Origin: Thermocrispum agreste DSM 44070
GTDB lineage: Bacteria; Actinomycetota; Actinomycetes; Mycobacteriales; Pseudonocardiaceae
Direction of reading: 5' to 3'
Length of the DNA stretch: 64,000 nucleotides
Assembly: GCF_000427905.1 (NCBI RefSeq)
Contig: NZ_KE386603.1
Location: 305,332-369,331 of the forward strand
Below the pieces are notes generated by a model. It was not told where the DNA came from. It was given only the letters and a program-made list of their open reading frames with translations, and ran no database searches. Positions 21,076 to 30,058 of the stretch are shown here, in pieces. Every line of letters begins with the position of its first letter. Position 1 is the stretch's first letter. The translations under genes were made by a program, and so were the position numbers.

Positions 21076-22821
21076 CCGGCTGCGCGACCACGCCCGCCAC
21101 AGTTCGGCGTAACGCCCGCCCCGGGCGATCAGCTCCCGGTGCGTGCCCACCTCCACGATCCGGCCGCCGTCGAGCACGACCACCCGGTCGGCCGCCTCGG
21201 CCTGGGTGAGCCGGTGCGCGACGATCAGCCCGGTGCGGCCGCGCAGCGCCGCGTCGGCCGCCTTCTCCAGCATCCGCGCGCCCGCGCTGCCCGCATCGGC
21301 GGTGGCCTCGTCGAGGATGGCGATCGCCGGGTCGGCCAGCACCAGCCGGGCCAGCGCCACCTGCTGCGCCTGGGCGGTGCTCAACCGATGGCCGCCGTTG
21401 CCCACCACCGTCTGCAGCCCGTCCGGCAGCCGCTCCACCCACTCCCACGCGCCGACCGTGGCCAGCGCCGCCCGCAGATCCTCGTCGGTGGCGTCCGGCC
21501 GAGCCAGCCGCAGGTCGTCGGCCAGCGGCCCGGCGAACACGTGCACTTCCTGGCTGACCAGAGCGACCAGCCCGCTCGCCGTCGGCGAACCCAGTTCGGC
21601 GACGTCCAGGCTGCCCACGGTGAGCGATCCGCCGGTCGGCCGGTGGATGCCTGCGACCAGCTTGGCCAGCGTGGACTTGCCCGCCCCGCTGGCACCCACC
21701 AGGGCCACGCGTTCTCCTTCGGCGATGTGCAGCTCGACGTCGTGCAGCACCTCGTGCCCGCGCTGGTACTGGTGGGAGACGCCGGCCAGTTTCACGGAAC
21801 TGTCGCGACCTTGCCCGAGCCGTGCCTGTGGTGCAGCGGCGGGCAGATCGGCGACGCCGACGATGCGGTTCAGGCTCGCCCCCGCCGACAGTGCGTCGTC
21901 GGCCAGGAACAGCACGACGCCGATCGGATTGAACAGCCCGTGGAAGTACAGTGCCGCTGCGGTCGCCTCGCCGATGGTCACCGCGTCGATCGACACCAGC
22001 CAGAACCCCATGGCCAGCACCGCGGCCAGACCGACGAACTCGGCCAGGTTCAGCCGTCCGAAGAACTGTGTCAGCAGCCGCACCCCGCGCAGTGCGAGGT
22101 CGACGGTGGTACGGGACGACTCGTCCACCTTGGCGGTGTGCGCTGGCTGCAGCCGGAAAGCCCGTACCGTTCTCGCGCCCCCGACGGTGTCCAGCAGCCG
22201 ATGCTGCAGCGCGCCCTGCGATGTGCGGTGCGCGGTGTAGACGGGCCGTGCCCTGCGCAGGTACCAGCGGACGGCGAAGGCCTGGATCGGGGCGGCCGCC
22301 AGCGCGGCCAGCAGGAAGCGCCAGTCCAGCACCACGAGGCCGGCCATGGTCAGCACGATGGTCAAGACGGCGTGCGCCAGCTGGGGAAGCGCCTCCCGCA
22401 CCACGGTCGTCACCTGCGTGACGTCGCTGCTGATGCGCGAGGTGAGGTCGCCGGATCCAGCTCGCTCGATCTCCTCCAGCGGCAGGTGCAACGCCCGCTC
22501 CACGAACCGCTCGCGCAGCGCGGCCACGACGTGCTCGCCCAGCCGCCCGGCGAGTGCGATACCGGCCGCGGTCAGCACGCCGTACCCGACCGCGACCAGC
22601 ACGAGCACCACGACGGGCCAGGTCAACGCATCGGCGCCCTGCCGCTGCGCGACGACGTCGACGATGTGGCCGAGCAGCGGCGCAGGCAGCAGCCCGGCCG
22701 CCGCGGCACCGAACAACGTCACGGTCGCGGTCGCCGCGAGCTTCCACCGCTGGCGGAGCAGGTCGCCGATCACCGCGACGGTGCGGGACGGCGGTGCGAC
22801 CGGGAGCAGTTCACGGGTCAC
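21067..22821 (-). CDS. ABC exporter half-transporter with intact Walker A (siderophore export)
   Basis: 584-aa protein with an N-terminal six-helix ABC membrane domain and a C-terminal ATPase. Walker A GASGAGKST is intact and Walker B is AIAILDEATAD, but the signature is LSTAQ instead of LSGGQ. It starts at GTG 22821, overlapping the stop of the upstream half-transporter by four bases, so the two almost certainly form a heterodimer. Exporters of this kind (CchG-like) sit in actinobacterial siderophore loci and are thought to secrete the desferri-siderophore. It shares the iron box at 24526. Substrate assignment rests on context. Confidence 0.88.
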   Translation of the reverse strand: MTRELLPVAPPSRTVAVIGDLLRQRWKLAATATVTLFGAAAAGLLPAPLLGHIVDVVAQRQGADALTWPVVVLVLVAVGYGVLTAAGIALAGRLGEHVVAALRERFVERALHLPLEEIERAGSGDLTSRISSDVTQVTTVVREALPQLAHAVLTIVLTMAGLVVLDWRFLLAALAAAPIQAFAVRWYLRRARPVYTAHRTSQGALQHRLLDTVGGARTVRAFRLQPAHTAKVDESSRTTVDLALRGVRLLTQFFGRLNLAEFVGLAAVLAMGFWLVSIDAVTIGEATAAALYFHGLFNPIGVVLFLADDALSAGASLNRIVGVADLPAAAPQARLGQGRDSSVKLAGVSHQYQRGHEVLHDVELHIAEGERVALVGASGAGKSTLAKLVAGIHRPTGGSLTVGSLDVAELGSPTASGLVALVSQEVHVFAGPLADDLRLARPDATDEDLRAALATVGAWEWVERLPDGLQTVVGNGGHRLSTAQAQQVALARLVLADPAIAILDEATADAGSAGARMLEKAADAALRGRTGLIVAHRLTQAEAADRVVVLDGGRIVEVGTHRELIARGGRYAELWRAWSRSREQ

Positions 22822-24491
22822 GCGAACACCACCGCCCGGTAGGCCGGATCGGCAGCCAGCTCGTCATGCGTGCCGCTGCCCGCCACGGCGCCGTCCCGCA
22901 GGAAGACCACCCGGTCGGCCGCGGCCAGCAGGGCAGGGCTGGTGGTGACCAGGATCGTGGTGCGCGACGCGCGCAGGCGGGCGATCCCGGAGGCGATGGC
23001 GGCCTCGGTCACCGGGTCGACCGCGGTCGTGGGGTCGTGCAGGACCAGCACCGGCGGATCGGCCGCGAGGGCACGTGCCAAGGCGACCCGCTGGCGTTGC
23101 CCACCGGACAGCGACGAGCCGCGTTCGGCCAGGACGGTCTGCAACCCGTCCGGAAGCGTCTCGGCGACCAGGTCCACGGCCGCCGCCGTGATGGCCCGTT
23201 GCGCGTCGTCGCGGCTGCCGTGCACCGCGACGTTGTCCAGGACGCTTTCCTCGAACAGATCGGCGTCGTGATCGGCCACCAGGATCGCGCGACGCAATTC
23301 GTCGAGCTCCAAGTCGGCGAGTGGAATGCCGTCCAGCGTGACGGCACCTTCCTCCGGATCGCTGTCCCGGCCCACCAGTTCGAGAAGGGCACTCGCCGCC
23401 GCCGGGTCCTCACAGGCGATTCCGACCATCTCTCCGGAGGCCACGTGCAGGTCCAGCGCGCGCAGCGGCCCGTGGCGCACCCCGGCCAAGCGCAGCTCAC
23501 CGGCGGGTTCGGCGGGCAGCTTCGCCGTGCCAGGGTGTACCTGTGGCCCGGCGTCGAGCACGCGCGCCACCCGCTCGGCCGAGGCGCGCGCCCTGGCTCG
23601 TTCGCTGCTGACGTAGGTCAGCAGGTGGAACGGCGTGGGCAGGAACTGGGCGATCCCGACCGCGGCCACCAGCTCGCCGACGGTGATGCTGCCCGCCAGT
23701 GCCAGGTGGGCCCCGAGCAGCGCGATGAGCGCCAGGAAGATCCCGGTCGCGGCCAGCACCGCGCCGTTGTGCATGCCGTGTGCCCGGGCGGCCCGGACGG
23801 CGGCGGCCAGCGACCGTTGGCTGGTCCGCCGGTAGCGCTGCACCGCAGCCTGTTCCGCGCCGATGCCCTTCAGCACGCGCAGGCCGGCCACCAGGTCGGC
23901 GGCCAGGCCCGATGCCTCGGCCGCCCGCTCCTGCTCGTGGTGGCTGCGCCGCTCCAGCGGCCGCCCGGCCAGCTGGGACAGCCACAGCACCGGCGGGGTG
24001 CCGAGCAGGATGACCAGCCCGAGCGTGACCGAGCTGGTCAGCAGCACCGCCGAGCTGACGATCAGGGCAGCGAGCCCGGCGACACCGTAGGGGATTGCGG
24101 CGACCAGCTGCCCGACCCGTTTGACGTCGCCGGTGGCGATGGAGACCAGCGTCCCGGGCAGGCCGTCGGCCCCGCCGTGCGGGTCCAACACCCGCCGGGT
24201 GAGCCGCAGCCGCAGGTCGTGGGCGGCCTGCTCGCCGGCTCGCTGCGCCTTGCGCTCGGCGAACCGGTACGACGTCGACAGCACGGCGAACACGGCGGCC
24301 AGCACGCCCAGCCACAGCAGCAAGCGGGGGAGCGAGCCAGTGGCGACCGCGGTGTCGATGGCCGCTCCGATGACGACCGGCACCAGCACCTCGCCCGCTT
24401 GATGCCCGGCGGCGAGCACGGCGGCGCCTGCCACGTGGCGTCGCTGGCCGCGTATCGCGGACCGCAGGACGGACCGCCCCGTCACCCGCAC
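22818..24491 (-). CDS. ABC exporter half-transporter with degenerate ATP site
   Basis: 557-aa membrane-plus-ATPase half-transporter. The Walker A position reads GIACEDPAAASALL, with no GxxGxGKS/T, and Walker B ends HDPTTA, so the catalytic Glu is Pro. The signature LSGGQRQRVALARA is perfect. It therefore lends its signature to the partner's good Walker A and cannot form a second working site. GTG 24491 has GGAGG about 6 bases upstream. The iron box is 35 bases upstream of the start. Confidence 0.88.
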   Translation of the reverse strand: MRVTGRSVLRSAIRGQRRHVAGAAVLAAGHQAGEVLVPVVIGAAIDTAVATGSLPRLLLWLGVLAAVFAVLSTSYRFAERKAQRAGEQAAHDLRLRLTRRVLDPHGGADGLPGTLVSIATGDVKRVGQLVAAIPYGVAGLAALIVSSAVLLTSSVTLGLVILLGTPPVLWLSQLAGRPLERRSHHEQERAAEASGLAADLVAGLRVLKGIGAEQAAVQRYRRTSQRSLAAAVRAARAHGMHNGAVLAATGIFLALIALLGAHLALAGSITVGELVAAVGIAQFLPTPFHLLTYVSSERARARASAERVARVLDAGPQVHPGTAKLPAEPAGELRLAGVRHGPLRALDLHVASGEMVGIACEDPAAASALLELVGRDSDPEEGAVTLDGIPLADLELDELRRAILVADHDADLFEESVLDNVAVHGSRDDAQRAITAAAVDLVAETLPDGLQTVLAERGSSLSGGQRQRVALARALAADPPVLVLHDPTTAVDPVTEAAIASGIARLRASRTTILVTTSPALLAAADRVVFLRDGAVAGSGTHDELAADPAYRAVVFA

Positions 24492-24525
24492 GTGGTACCT
24501 CCGCTACCGAATGCCGCCCGCGAAA

Positions 24526-24544
24526 TTAGGTAAGGCTACTCTAA
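24526..24544. promoter_or_regulatory. Iron box upstream of the ABC exporter
   Basis: TTAGGTAAGGCTACTCTAA matches the DtxR/IdeR consensus at 16 of 19 positions. It is 35 bases upstream of the exporter start at 24491, so export and synthesis should both respond to iron. Confidence 0.78.
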
Positions 24545-24923
24545 CCAACGGGCCGGGAAACGCGATGCTCGTTTGACCAACGGCGTGATCCCGGCCATGG
24601 TTGCGCGCGCTGGCCGCGCACGCCCTCGGAGTCGGCAACGGCGTCGTCGTGCGGCTCGCCGAGAGGCGGTTGCCGGGCTGGGAGGCACGGGGGATGCGCC
24701 GTGCCGCGGGGCCAGTCGCTTTCCCTTGTGCGGGCGTGCCTGTCGGCGTCAGCCAGCGGTGGCGGGTCGCGCACCGGTCGCCTTATTTATGCCGGCGTGC
24801 CTGTCAGCGTCGGCCAGTGGCGGTGGGTCGCGCACCGGTCGCCCTCCCTGCGCGGGCGTGGCGGAAGTCGGTGTGCTGTTCGGGGCGCGGGCGTGCCGGT
24901 GCTCACGGCGTCGTCGGCGGACG
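24545..24923. other. Intergenic region with an imperfect direct repeat
   Basis: No convincing gene in these 379 bases. Two imperfect copies of a roughly 54-base segment, about 24730-24783 and 24791-24844 (period 61), both end in GGGTCGCGCACCGGTCGCC. It separates the siderophore locus from the catabolic island. Confidence 0.6.
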
Positions 24924-25784
24924 TCACTCCGCAAGCAGGCCCTGCCGCCGGAGCCACTTCCGCATGCGATGCCGCCCCTTCAGCCCCTCGCGTGGCCCGA
25001 GGCGGCTGACGACGCGACCCGCCCAGCTGTGGCCCTCGACGCCGAAGCGCCGGTAATACCGGGTAAGACGCGGCTCGTACTCGTCGACGCTGTCCGCGGC
25101 GATGTCTGCCCGATACCGTTCGCGGTGCACGACGGCCTTCGGTGCCAGTCGCGGTTTGATGCCTGCCGCCTCGCTCGGGTCGGGAACGCCGAGCGCCATC
25201 CCCAGCGCGGGGAACGACAGGGCAGGAAGCCCGAGCTCGTCGACGAGCGCAGGCGGGTTGTTCCGCAAAGCCCCGATGAACACCCCGCCGAAGCCGAGCG
25301 ACTCCGCGGCCAGCAGGGCGTTCTGCGCGGCGATGCCGATGTCGACGAACGGGACGAGCGTTCCCTCGAGATACCTGGCCGTCTCCATGTCCTGCGCCCG
25401 CCGCCGGAGCAGCACCTCGGCCCTGGTGAGATCGACCACCCAGACGAGCAGCACCGACGCCTGGTTGATGAAGTCCATGCCGCCGATCGCCTCGCAGACG
25501 CGACGCCTGCGGTCCGCATCCTCGACGACCACCACCGACCACGCCTGGAGGTTCGAGGAGTGCGATGCCGCCTGGGCGGCCATGAGAACGAGGTCGAGGG
25601 CGTCCTGCGGAATCTTCTCCGGCAGGAACGCGCGAACGGACCGATGGCGCAGCTGCACCCGGATCGTCTCGCTCGCCGGATACTGGGGCAGGTCGATGTC
25701 GCCGAAGCGCTGACGCAGCTCGTCGGCCAGCGTCCCGGGAGCGTCCTGTCGTTGCGCAGGCCGGCTTGCCGAGGTCGCGCTCAT
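24924..25784 (-). CDS. Nitroreductase-family FMN oxidoreductase
   Basis: 286-aa NAD(P)H:FMN oxidoreductase fold. The FMN-binding RSVRAF, the ASHSSNLQAW block, LGFGGVFIG and ALGVPDP are family landmarks, with a C-terminal tail of the NfsA/flavin-reductase branch. The frame is open to 25829, but ATG 25784 has GGAGG upstream and overlaps the thiolase stop by four bases (ATGA), showing translational coupling. It could supply reduced flavin or reduce a quinone, nitro or enone intermediate of the island; the substrate is unknown. Confidence 0.85.
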   Translation of the reverse strand: MSATSASRPAQRQDAPGTLADELRQRFGDIDLPQYPASETIRVQLRHRSVRAFLPEKIPQDALDLVLMAAQAASHSSNLQAWSVVVVEDADRRRRVCEAIGGMDFINQASVLLVWVVDLTRAEVLLRRRAQDMETARYLEGTLVPFVDIGIAAQNALLAAESLGFGGVFIGALRNNPPALVDELGLPALSFPALGMALGVPDPSEAAGIKPRLAPKAVVHRERYRADIAADSVDEYEPRLTRYYRRFGVEGHSWAGRVVSRLGPREGLKGRHRMRKWLRRQGLLAE

Positions 25785-26965
25785 GCCGCCTCCAGCAGGA
25801 GGCTCACGCCCTGACCGACGCCGACGCACATCGTCACGACCCCCCGGCGGGCCTCCTGCTCCCGCATCGCCCTGGCGAGCGTGAGAGCCAGGCGCGTTCC
25901 CGAAGCGCCCAGCGGGTGGCCGATCGCGATCGCGCCGCCGTTCGGGTTGACCCGCTCGGAGTCGTCCGGCAACCCCAGCTGCCGGACGACGGCGAGCACC
26001 TGCGCGGCGAAGGCCTCGTTCACCTCGAACAGATCGACGTCGTCGAGCGTGAGGCCGGTCCTTGCCAAGAGCTTCCGCGTCGCAGGTACCGGCCCGATCC
26101 CCATGACGCGCGGCTCCACTCCGGCGGTGGCGTAGCCCCTGATCCTGGCGAGCGGGCGCAAACCGTGCTTCGCCACCGCTTCACCCGAGGCGACCAGGAC
26201 GGCGGCGGCCCCGTCGTTGATCCCCGACGAGTTGCCCGCGGTGATGTTCCCGCCATCCACCACGGCCGGGAGCTTCGCCAGGCGTTCCAGCGACGTGTCA
26301 CGTGGGTGCTCGTCGCGCTCGACGGTGCCGGACTCGACCTCGACAGGGACGATTTCGTCAGCGAAGTGTCCGCGGGCGGCCGCGGCGGCATACCGCTGCT
26401 GGGAACGCAGCGCGAACGCGTCCTGATCGCTGCGGCCGATCCCGTACTCGACCGCAACGTTCTGGGCGGTCTCCGCCATCGAGTCCGTGCCGTACAGCCG
26501 CTCCATGCGTTCGTTGACCAGGCGCCAGCCGAGTGTGGAGTCGGCGGCCTGGACGGTCCGGTCCCACGGCCTTGCCGATTTCGGAAGGATGTACGGGGCG
26601 CGGGTCATCGACTCGACGCCGCCCGCCAGTACGAGGTCGGCCTCGCCGGACAGCGTCAGCCTTGCCGCGCAGGCCACCGCCTCGAGGCCGGAGCCGCACA
26701 GGCGGTTCACCGTCATCGCCGGAACGTGCGCGGGGAGCCCGGCGAGCAGTGTGGCCATCCGCGCGACGTTGCGGTTGTCTTCGCCGGCCTGGTTCGCGCA
26801 GCCGGCCACCACCTCGTCGATCGCGTCGTCGCCGAGCGAAGGATGCCGGGCCATGAGCGAGCGCAGGCTGTGCGCCAGCATGTCGTCGGGGCGCACTTCG
26901 GCGAGCGCGCCGCCGTAACGTCCGAAAGGCGTTCGCACGCCACCAACCAGAAAGGCCTCGCCCAC
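25781..26965 (-). CDS. Acetyl-CoA acyltransferase (thiolase)
   Basis: 394-aa thiolase that cleaves a 3-ketoacyl-CoA with CoA to acetyl-CoA and a shortened acyl-CoA. The active-site Cys is in [11 protein letters not shown], the catalytic His in [14 protein letters not shown], and the second Cys in CVGVGQG. It resembles the degradative PcaF/PaaJ/FadA branch. GTG 26965 follows GAGAGGA. The TetR-type operator at 27050 lies 85 bases upstream. It would do the last step of the island's beta-oxidation, including acetoacetyl-CoA cleavage after the glutaryl-CoA route. Confidence 0.93.
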   Translation of the reverse strand: MGEAFLVGGVRTPFGRYGGALAEVRPDDMLAHSLRSLMARHPSLGDDAIDEVVAGCANQAGEDNRNVARMATLLAGLPAHVPAMTVNRLCGSGLEAVACAARLTLSGEADLVLAGGVESMTRAPYILPKSARPWDRTVQAADSTLGWRLVNERMERLYGTDSMAETAQNVAVEYGIGRSDQDAFALRSQQRYAAAAARGHFADEIVPVEVESGTVERDEHPRDTSLERLAKLPAVVDGGNITAGNSSGINDGAAAVLVASGEAVAKHGLRPLARIRGYATAGVEPRVMGIGPVPATRKLLARTGLTLDDVDLFEVNEAFAAQVLAVVRQLGLPDDSERVNPNGGAIAIGHPLGASGTRLALTLARAMREQEARRGVVTMCVGVGQGVSLLLEAA

Positions 26966-27049
26966 CTGCTCTTTCCTCTCGCCGCACGGGTGCTGGTGCT
27001 CATCGGCCGCCGAGGCTGTCGGTCACCGATCCGCGCGCCACGCACCGAC

Positions 27050-27065
27050 TCGACCGGCTGGTCGG
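27050..27065. promoter_or_regulatory. TetR-type operator copy 1 (thiolase promoter)
   Basis: TCGACCGGCTGGTCGG: an imperfect copy of CCGACC-N4-GGTCGG, with 5-bp arms CGACC/GGTCG. It lies upstream of the thiolase-nitroreductase pair. Confidence 0.6.
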
Positions 27066-27140
27066 TCGGGTGCGATTATTGCGGCGCCGCCAGGCACCGT
27101 CAAGGTGCGTGGACGACGCCGGGCGAGGAAGCGCGGGGCG

Positions 27141-28580
27141 CTAAGCCGGGCCGATGTCAGCGGCCCGGCGCAGGGCGTACGCGCAGCGAGCCGCATCCGA
27201 GAACGCCAGCACCCCGAGCCCGGCGAGCCTGCGGACCGCGTCGGGTGAGCCTCCCGCCCACACCACCACGACGAGCTTGCCCGCCTCGGAGGCGATCGCC
27301 GAGATCTCGGCAAAGACGTGCTCGTCGAGGTGCGGCATGTTCCCAAGGGTGAGGATCACGGCGTCGGTGCCGTCGTGGCGCACGCACACCTCGAGGACGC
27401 TTCGCAGGGTGTGCCGTCGCGAGAAGATCGCCCCGGTGGCGTCGATCGGGTTGTCCAGGACGGCCTGCTCCGGCAGCAGGCGGCGCAGCTCGGCTTTGTC
27501 GCTGTCCTGCCATCGGGCAAGGCCGAAGCCCTCTTGGGCCAGGGCGTCGACCATGAGCACGGTCGCACCGCCCGATGCCGCGACGACCGAGAACCGGGCG
27601 TCCTTGCGGCACCGCCTGCTTGCCGCTGCTCGCGCGATGTCGAGCATTTCCTCGATGGAGCGTGCCGTGAGCGCCCCTGCGCCGTCGACGGCGGCACGCC
27701 AGCTCTCGTCGTCGAACGGCTCGAGCCCGCTGTGTCGGCGGGCTGCGCTCCGGCCTGCGCCCGTCACGCCGCCGCGGAGGAGCACCACGACGACATCCCG
27801 CTGTCTCGCGTACTGCAGTGCGGAAGAGAACGCCGCGAGGTCCTGCGTCCCCTCCAGATAACCGAGCACAAGTCTCGGCGCGTACTCGTCCACGGTCTTG
27901 GTCAGCAGCTCCGCGAAGGTGAGATCCACCTCGCGGCCGGTGCTGATGTACCCCCCGATCTTCAGCCCGGACGCGTGCGCGGCGCTCAGCACGTAGCCGC
28001 CGACGCCGCCGCTTTGGCTCAGGATGAACACGTCGGACGGGACGAAGTCGAACTCGCCTTCCGTTGCCGTCCCGAAGTTGCCGGCGAACCGCGCATGCCC
28101 GCCGTGTACGCCCAGGCTGCTGGCGCCGAGGATCCGCGTGCCCGGGTATCGCTCGCGCACCCGAGCGAGTGCGTCGTGATGGTCGTCCGAGCCTGGCGGG
28201 TCCGCGCTGATGAGGACGACGGCACGAACGCCGCGGCGCGCGCACTCCTCGGTCACTGCGACGGCGCCCGCGATGGGGATCGCGACGATCGCGACGTCGG
28301 GCGTCCGCGGCAGCGCGGTCACCGACGTGTACGCGGGAAGCCCTTGAACGATCTCCGAGCCTTGGCTGACCGGGAACACCTCGCCCTCGTACCCGTGGGT
28401 GACGATGTTCCTGAGCACGCGTGCACCCGGCTTACGCAGGTCGTTCGACGCGCCGACGACGGCGACGGAGCGAGGCTCGAGCAGGGTGCGGACGACGGGC
28501 TCGTGCGCAGCACGACCTAGGTCCGCATCGGACGCGGCGCGATGCGGCGCGGGAGTCGAGCATGTGTCACCGGAAGTCAT
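27141..28580 (-). CDS. CoA-binding acyl-CoA synthetase (NDP-forming) alpha-like protein without ATP-grasp
   Basis: 479 aa. The N-terminal CoA_binding domain (PRSVAVVGASNDLRKPG) is followed by succinyl-CoA-ligase-like flavodoxin domains (FILSQSGGVGGY, DNPIDATG). The conserved phospho-His region reads RRHSG. Unlike the 707-aa homologue at 38745-40868 it has no C-terminal ATP-grasp domain, so it is either an alpha subunit needing a partner or a CoA-transfer protein. The ATG at 28580 overlaps the 3' end of the TetR gene by 14 bases. I see no strong ribosome site, so it is probably coupled to TetR translation. Confidence 0.8.
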   Translation of the reverse strand: MTSGDTCSTPAPHRAASDADLGRAAHEPVVRTLLEPRSVAVVGASNDLRKPGARVLRNIVTHGYEGEVFPVSQGSEIVQGLPAYTSVTALPRTPDVAIVAIPIAGAVAVTEECARRGVRAVVLISADPPGSDDHHDALARVRERYPGTRILGASSLGVHGGHARFAGNFGTATEGEFDFVPSDVFILSQSGGVGGYVLSAAHASGLKIGGYISTGREVDLTFAELLTKTVDEYAPRLVLGYLEGTQDLAAFSSALQYARQRDVVVVLLRGGVTGAGRSAARRHSGLEPFDDESWRAAVDGAGALTARSIEEMLDIARAAASRRCRKDARFSVVAASGGATVLMVDALAQEGFGLARWQDSDKAELRRLLPEQAVLDNPIDATGAIFSRRHTLRSVLEVCVRHDGTDAVILTLGNMPHLDEHVFAEISAIASEAGKLVVVVWAGGSPDAVRRLAGLGVLAFSDAARCAYALRRAADIGPA

Positions 28581-29256
28581 CTGGGTGCATGTCGTTGCGC
28601 TGGGGACCGGCGGTGCCGAAGACGAAGAGCCGCCACAGCTGAGTCGCGAGGTCTTCGACCTCCTCGACCCTCAGGCGCGGGTGCGCGCGCGACGCCCAGT
28701 TGCACACGCCGAACAGCGAGAAGGCGACGGTCCGGGTGTCGCACGGGGCGATCACGCCGAGCTTGATGTCACGCTCGAAGGACGCCTCGACCAGCCGCCG
28801 GTAGGTGCGGCGGTTCTCCTTCATCTGCCTGCGACGCGCGTCGCTGAGCTCACGCTGGTGGTCGATGAAGGCCTGCAGCGTCCCGGGGCTGTCGGCGATG
28901 ACCTGCAGATGCTCGAGGATCACCTCGTACACGACCCTGGTGGAGGAGACGCCCTTCTCCACGCGCGCCCGCTGCGACTCGATCAGCGGCATGATGTACT
29001 GCAAGTGGATGTTGAACAGGATCTCCTCTTTGCTGCGGAAGTAGTGGTAGAGCGTGGGCTTCGCGATGCCCGCCACTTCCGCGATCTTGTCCATCGTCGC
29101 GCTGTGGTAGCCCATGTCGCGGAACAGCAGACTTGCCAGCCGCACGATCTCGTCCCGCCGGGACTGTCCCTGAGCTGCCGTGTGCGACGCCGACGACGTC
29201 GGCGTCGACCTTATTGGCGTCATCTGTCGACCTGCTTCCTTGTCGGTCGGGCTCAT
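28567..29256 (-). CDS. TetR/AcrR-family transcriptional regulator of the catabolic island
   Basis: 229 aa. The N-terminal helix-turn-helix is classic TetR: MGYHSATMDKIAEVAG followed by IAKPTLYHYFRSKEEIL. The C-terminal part is a helical ligand-binding domain of the type seen in regulators of acyl-CoA metabolism. I chose ATG 29256, with GAGGA upstream; the frame is open further but that part is not protein-like. A copy of the CCGACC-N4-GGTCGG dyad lies 134 bases upstream, so it probably represses itself and the other genes with this dyad. An acyl-CoA intermediate as inducer is inference. Confidence 0.9.
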   Translation of the reverse strand: MSPTDKEAGRQMTPIRSTPTSSASHTAAQGQSRRDEIVRLASLLFRDMGYHSATMDKIAEVAGIAKPTLYHYFRSKEEILFNIHLQYIMPLIESQRARVEKGVSSTRVVYEVILEHLQVIADSPGTLQAFIDHQRELSDARRRQMKENRRTYRRLVEASFERDIKLGVIAPCDTRTVAFSLFGVCNWASRAHPRLRVEEVEDLATQLWRLFVFGTAGPQRNDMHPDDFR

Positions 29257-29374
29257 ACCGTCCTCAGCCAAGAACTCCCGTTGTCCGGTCACGCATGACC
29301 CTAGAGCTCGCAGGCGCGAGCCCGCCTCTCGTCGAGGCTTTCGCCTGCTTGACGTCGGTCGAGCCCGTGGGGCA

Positions 29375-29405
29375 ATATTACCGCGCCAACCGACCAATCG
29401 GTCGG
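29375..29405 (-). promoter_or_regulatory. TetR autoregulatory promoter: operator copy 2 and -10 box
   Basis: The operator is CCGACC-AATC-GGTCGG on the plus strand (29390-29405), whose complement is the exact GATT-centred sequence of copies 3 and 4. Reading minus, a TAATAT -10 box (29375-29380) starts 9 bases past it, giving a predicted transcription start near 29368 and a 112-base leader for tetR. The operator would block the polymerase. Confidence 0.75.
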
Positions 29406-29454
29406 GATGGTCCTTCTCGGCAAGGAATGTCGTAGCACCCGGCGGACACGGTGT

Positions 29455-29715
29455 GTGGATTCGACCCGCTCGACGTCCCGCGTCGACGTCGAAAGTGGCG
29501 GCCGCACGGCCGCCGTGGACCGGCCGGAGACGAGGAACGCGCTCGACGACGGAGCTCGCGGGATCTCCGGGAAGACCACCCCGGCCGCCATGGGCGGGCA
29601 CGCGCTCGGCGGTGGCCTCGCTGGGGCATGCGACATCCGCATCGCCGTCGAGGACGCCGAGCCGGATCCGCTTGGAGCTGGTCTGGGCAACCTGCCCGAT
29701 GCGGTCGGGCAGTAG
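29455..29715 (+). pseudogene. Enoyl-CoA hydratase remnant with large internal deletion
   Basis: The reading frame keeps two crotonase landmarks, RPETRNALDD (start of the fold) and MGGHALGGGLAGACDIRIA (oxyanion-hole and adjacent region). Only about 15 residues separate them where roughly 75 are normal, and the C-terminal half is missing. It is a decayed copy, probably left by duplication; intact crotonases lie at 30963 and 35689. Confidence 0.65.
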
Positions 29716-30058
29716 TGGTTGTCGCGCTTGGAGGTGCCGTGGAGGTCAACCTCGGCGGGCGCCCTCCTCGCCTCCGGCGGGGCCCGGTGCGCCGGTCCGC
29801 TTGCCGAGGTGACCGTGCCCGAGCAGCTGCTGCTGGGCACAACAGGGCTGTTGGGAACGAGCCCGTCCGGGCACGGCTTGCACGGCCGCCTCGCCCAGTT
29901 CGTCGCCCGGGTCGCGTTCGACGTGGACGAGACCGCGGGCCTGCTCGCCGAGCGACCGTGCCAGGCGTTGCCGTATTCGGCCGACGGCCAGCTCGAAGGC
30001 AGTCAGGTGCACTTCGGGTGCCGACGGCCCCGGTTCAACGGAAGGTGGAGCGACGCTC
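29716..30058 (+). other. Intergenic stretch, no recognisable gene
   Basis: 343 bases between the hydratase remnant and the 3-hydroxyacyl-CoA dehydrogenase. A plus-strand frame continues through it but shows no family motif, and none of the six frames looks convincing. It may be further pseudogene debris. Confidence 0.4.

Noticed and set aside
29257-29601. N-terminal extension of TetR to 29601
   Set aside because: The extra 115 residues are Arg/Pro-rich and pass through the operator and -10 box; ATG 29256 precedes a normal TetR N-terminus.
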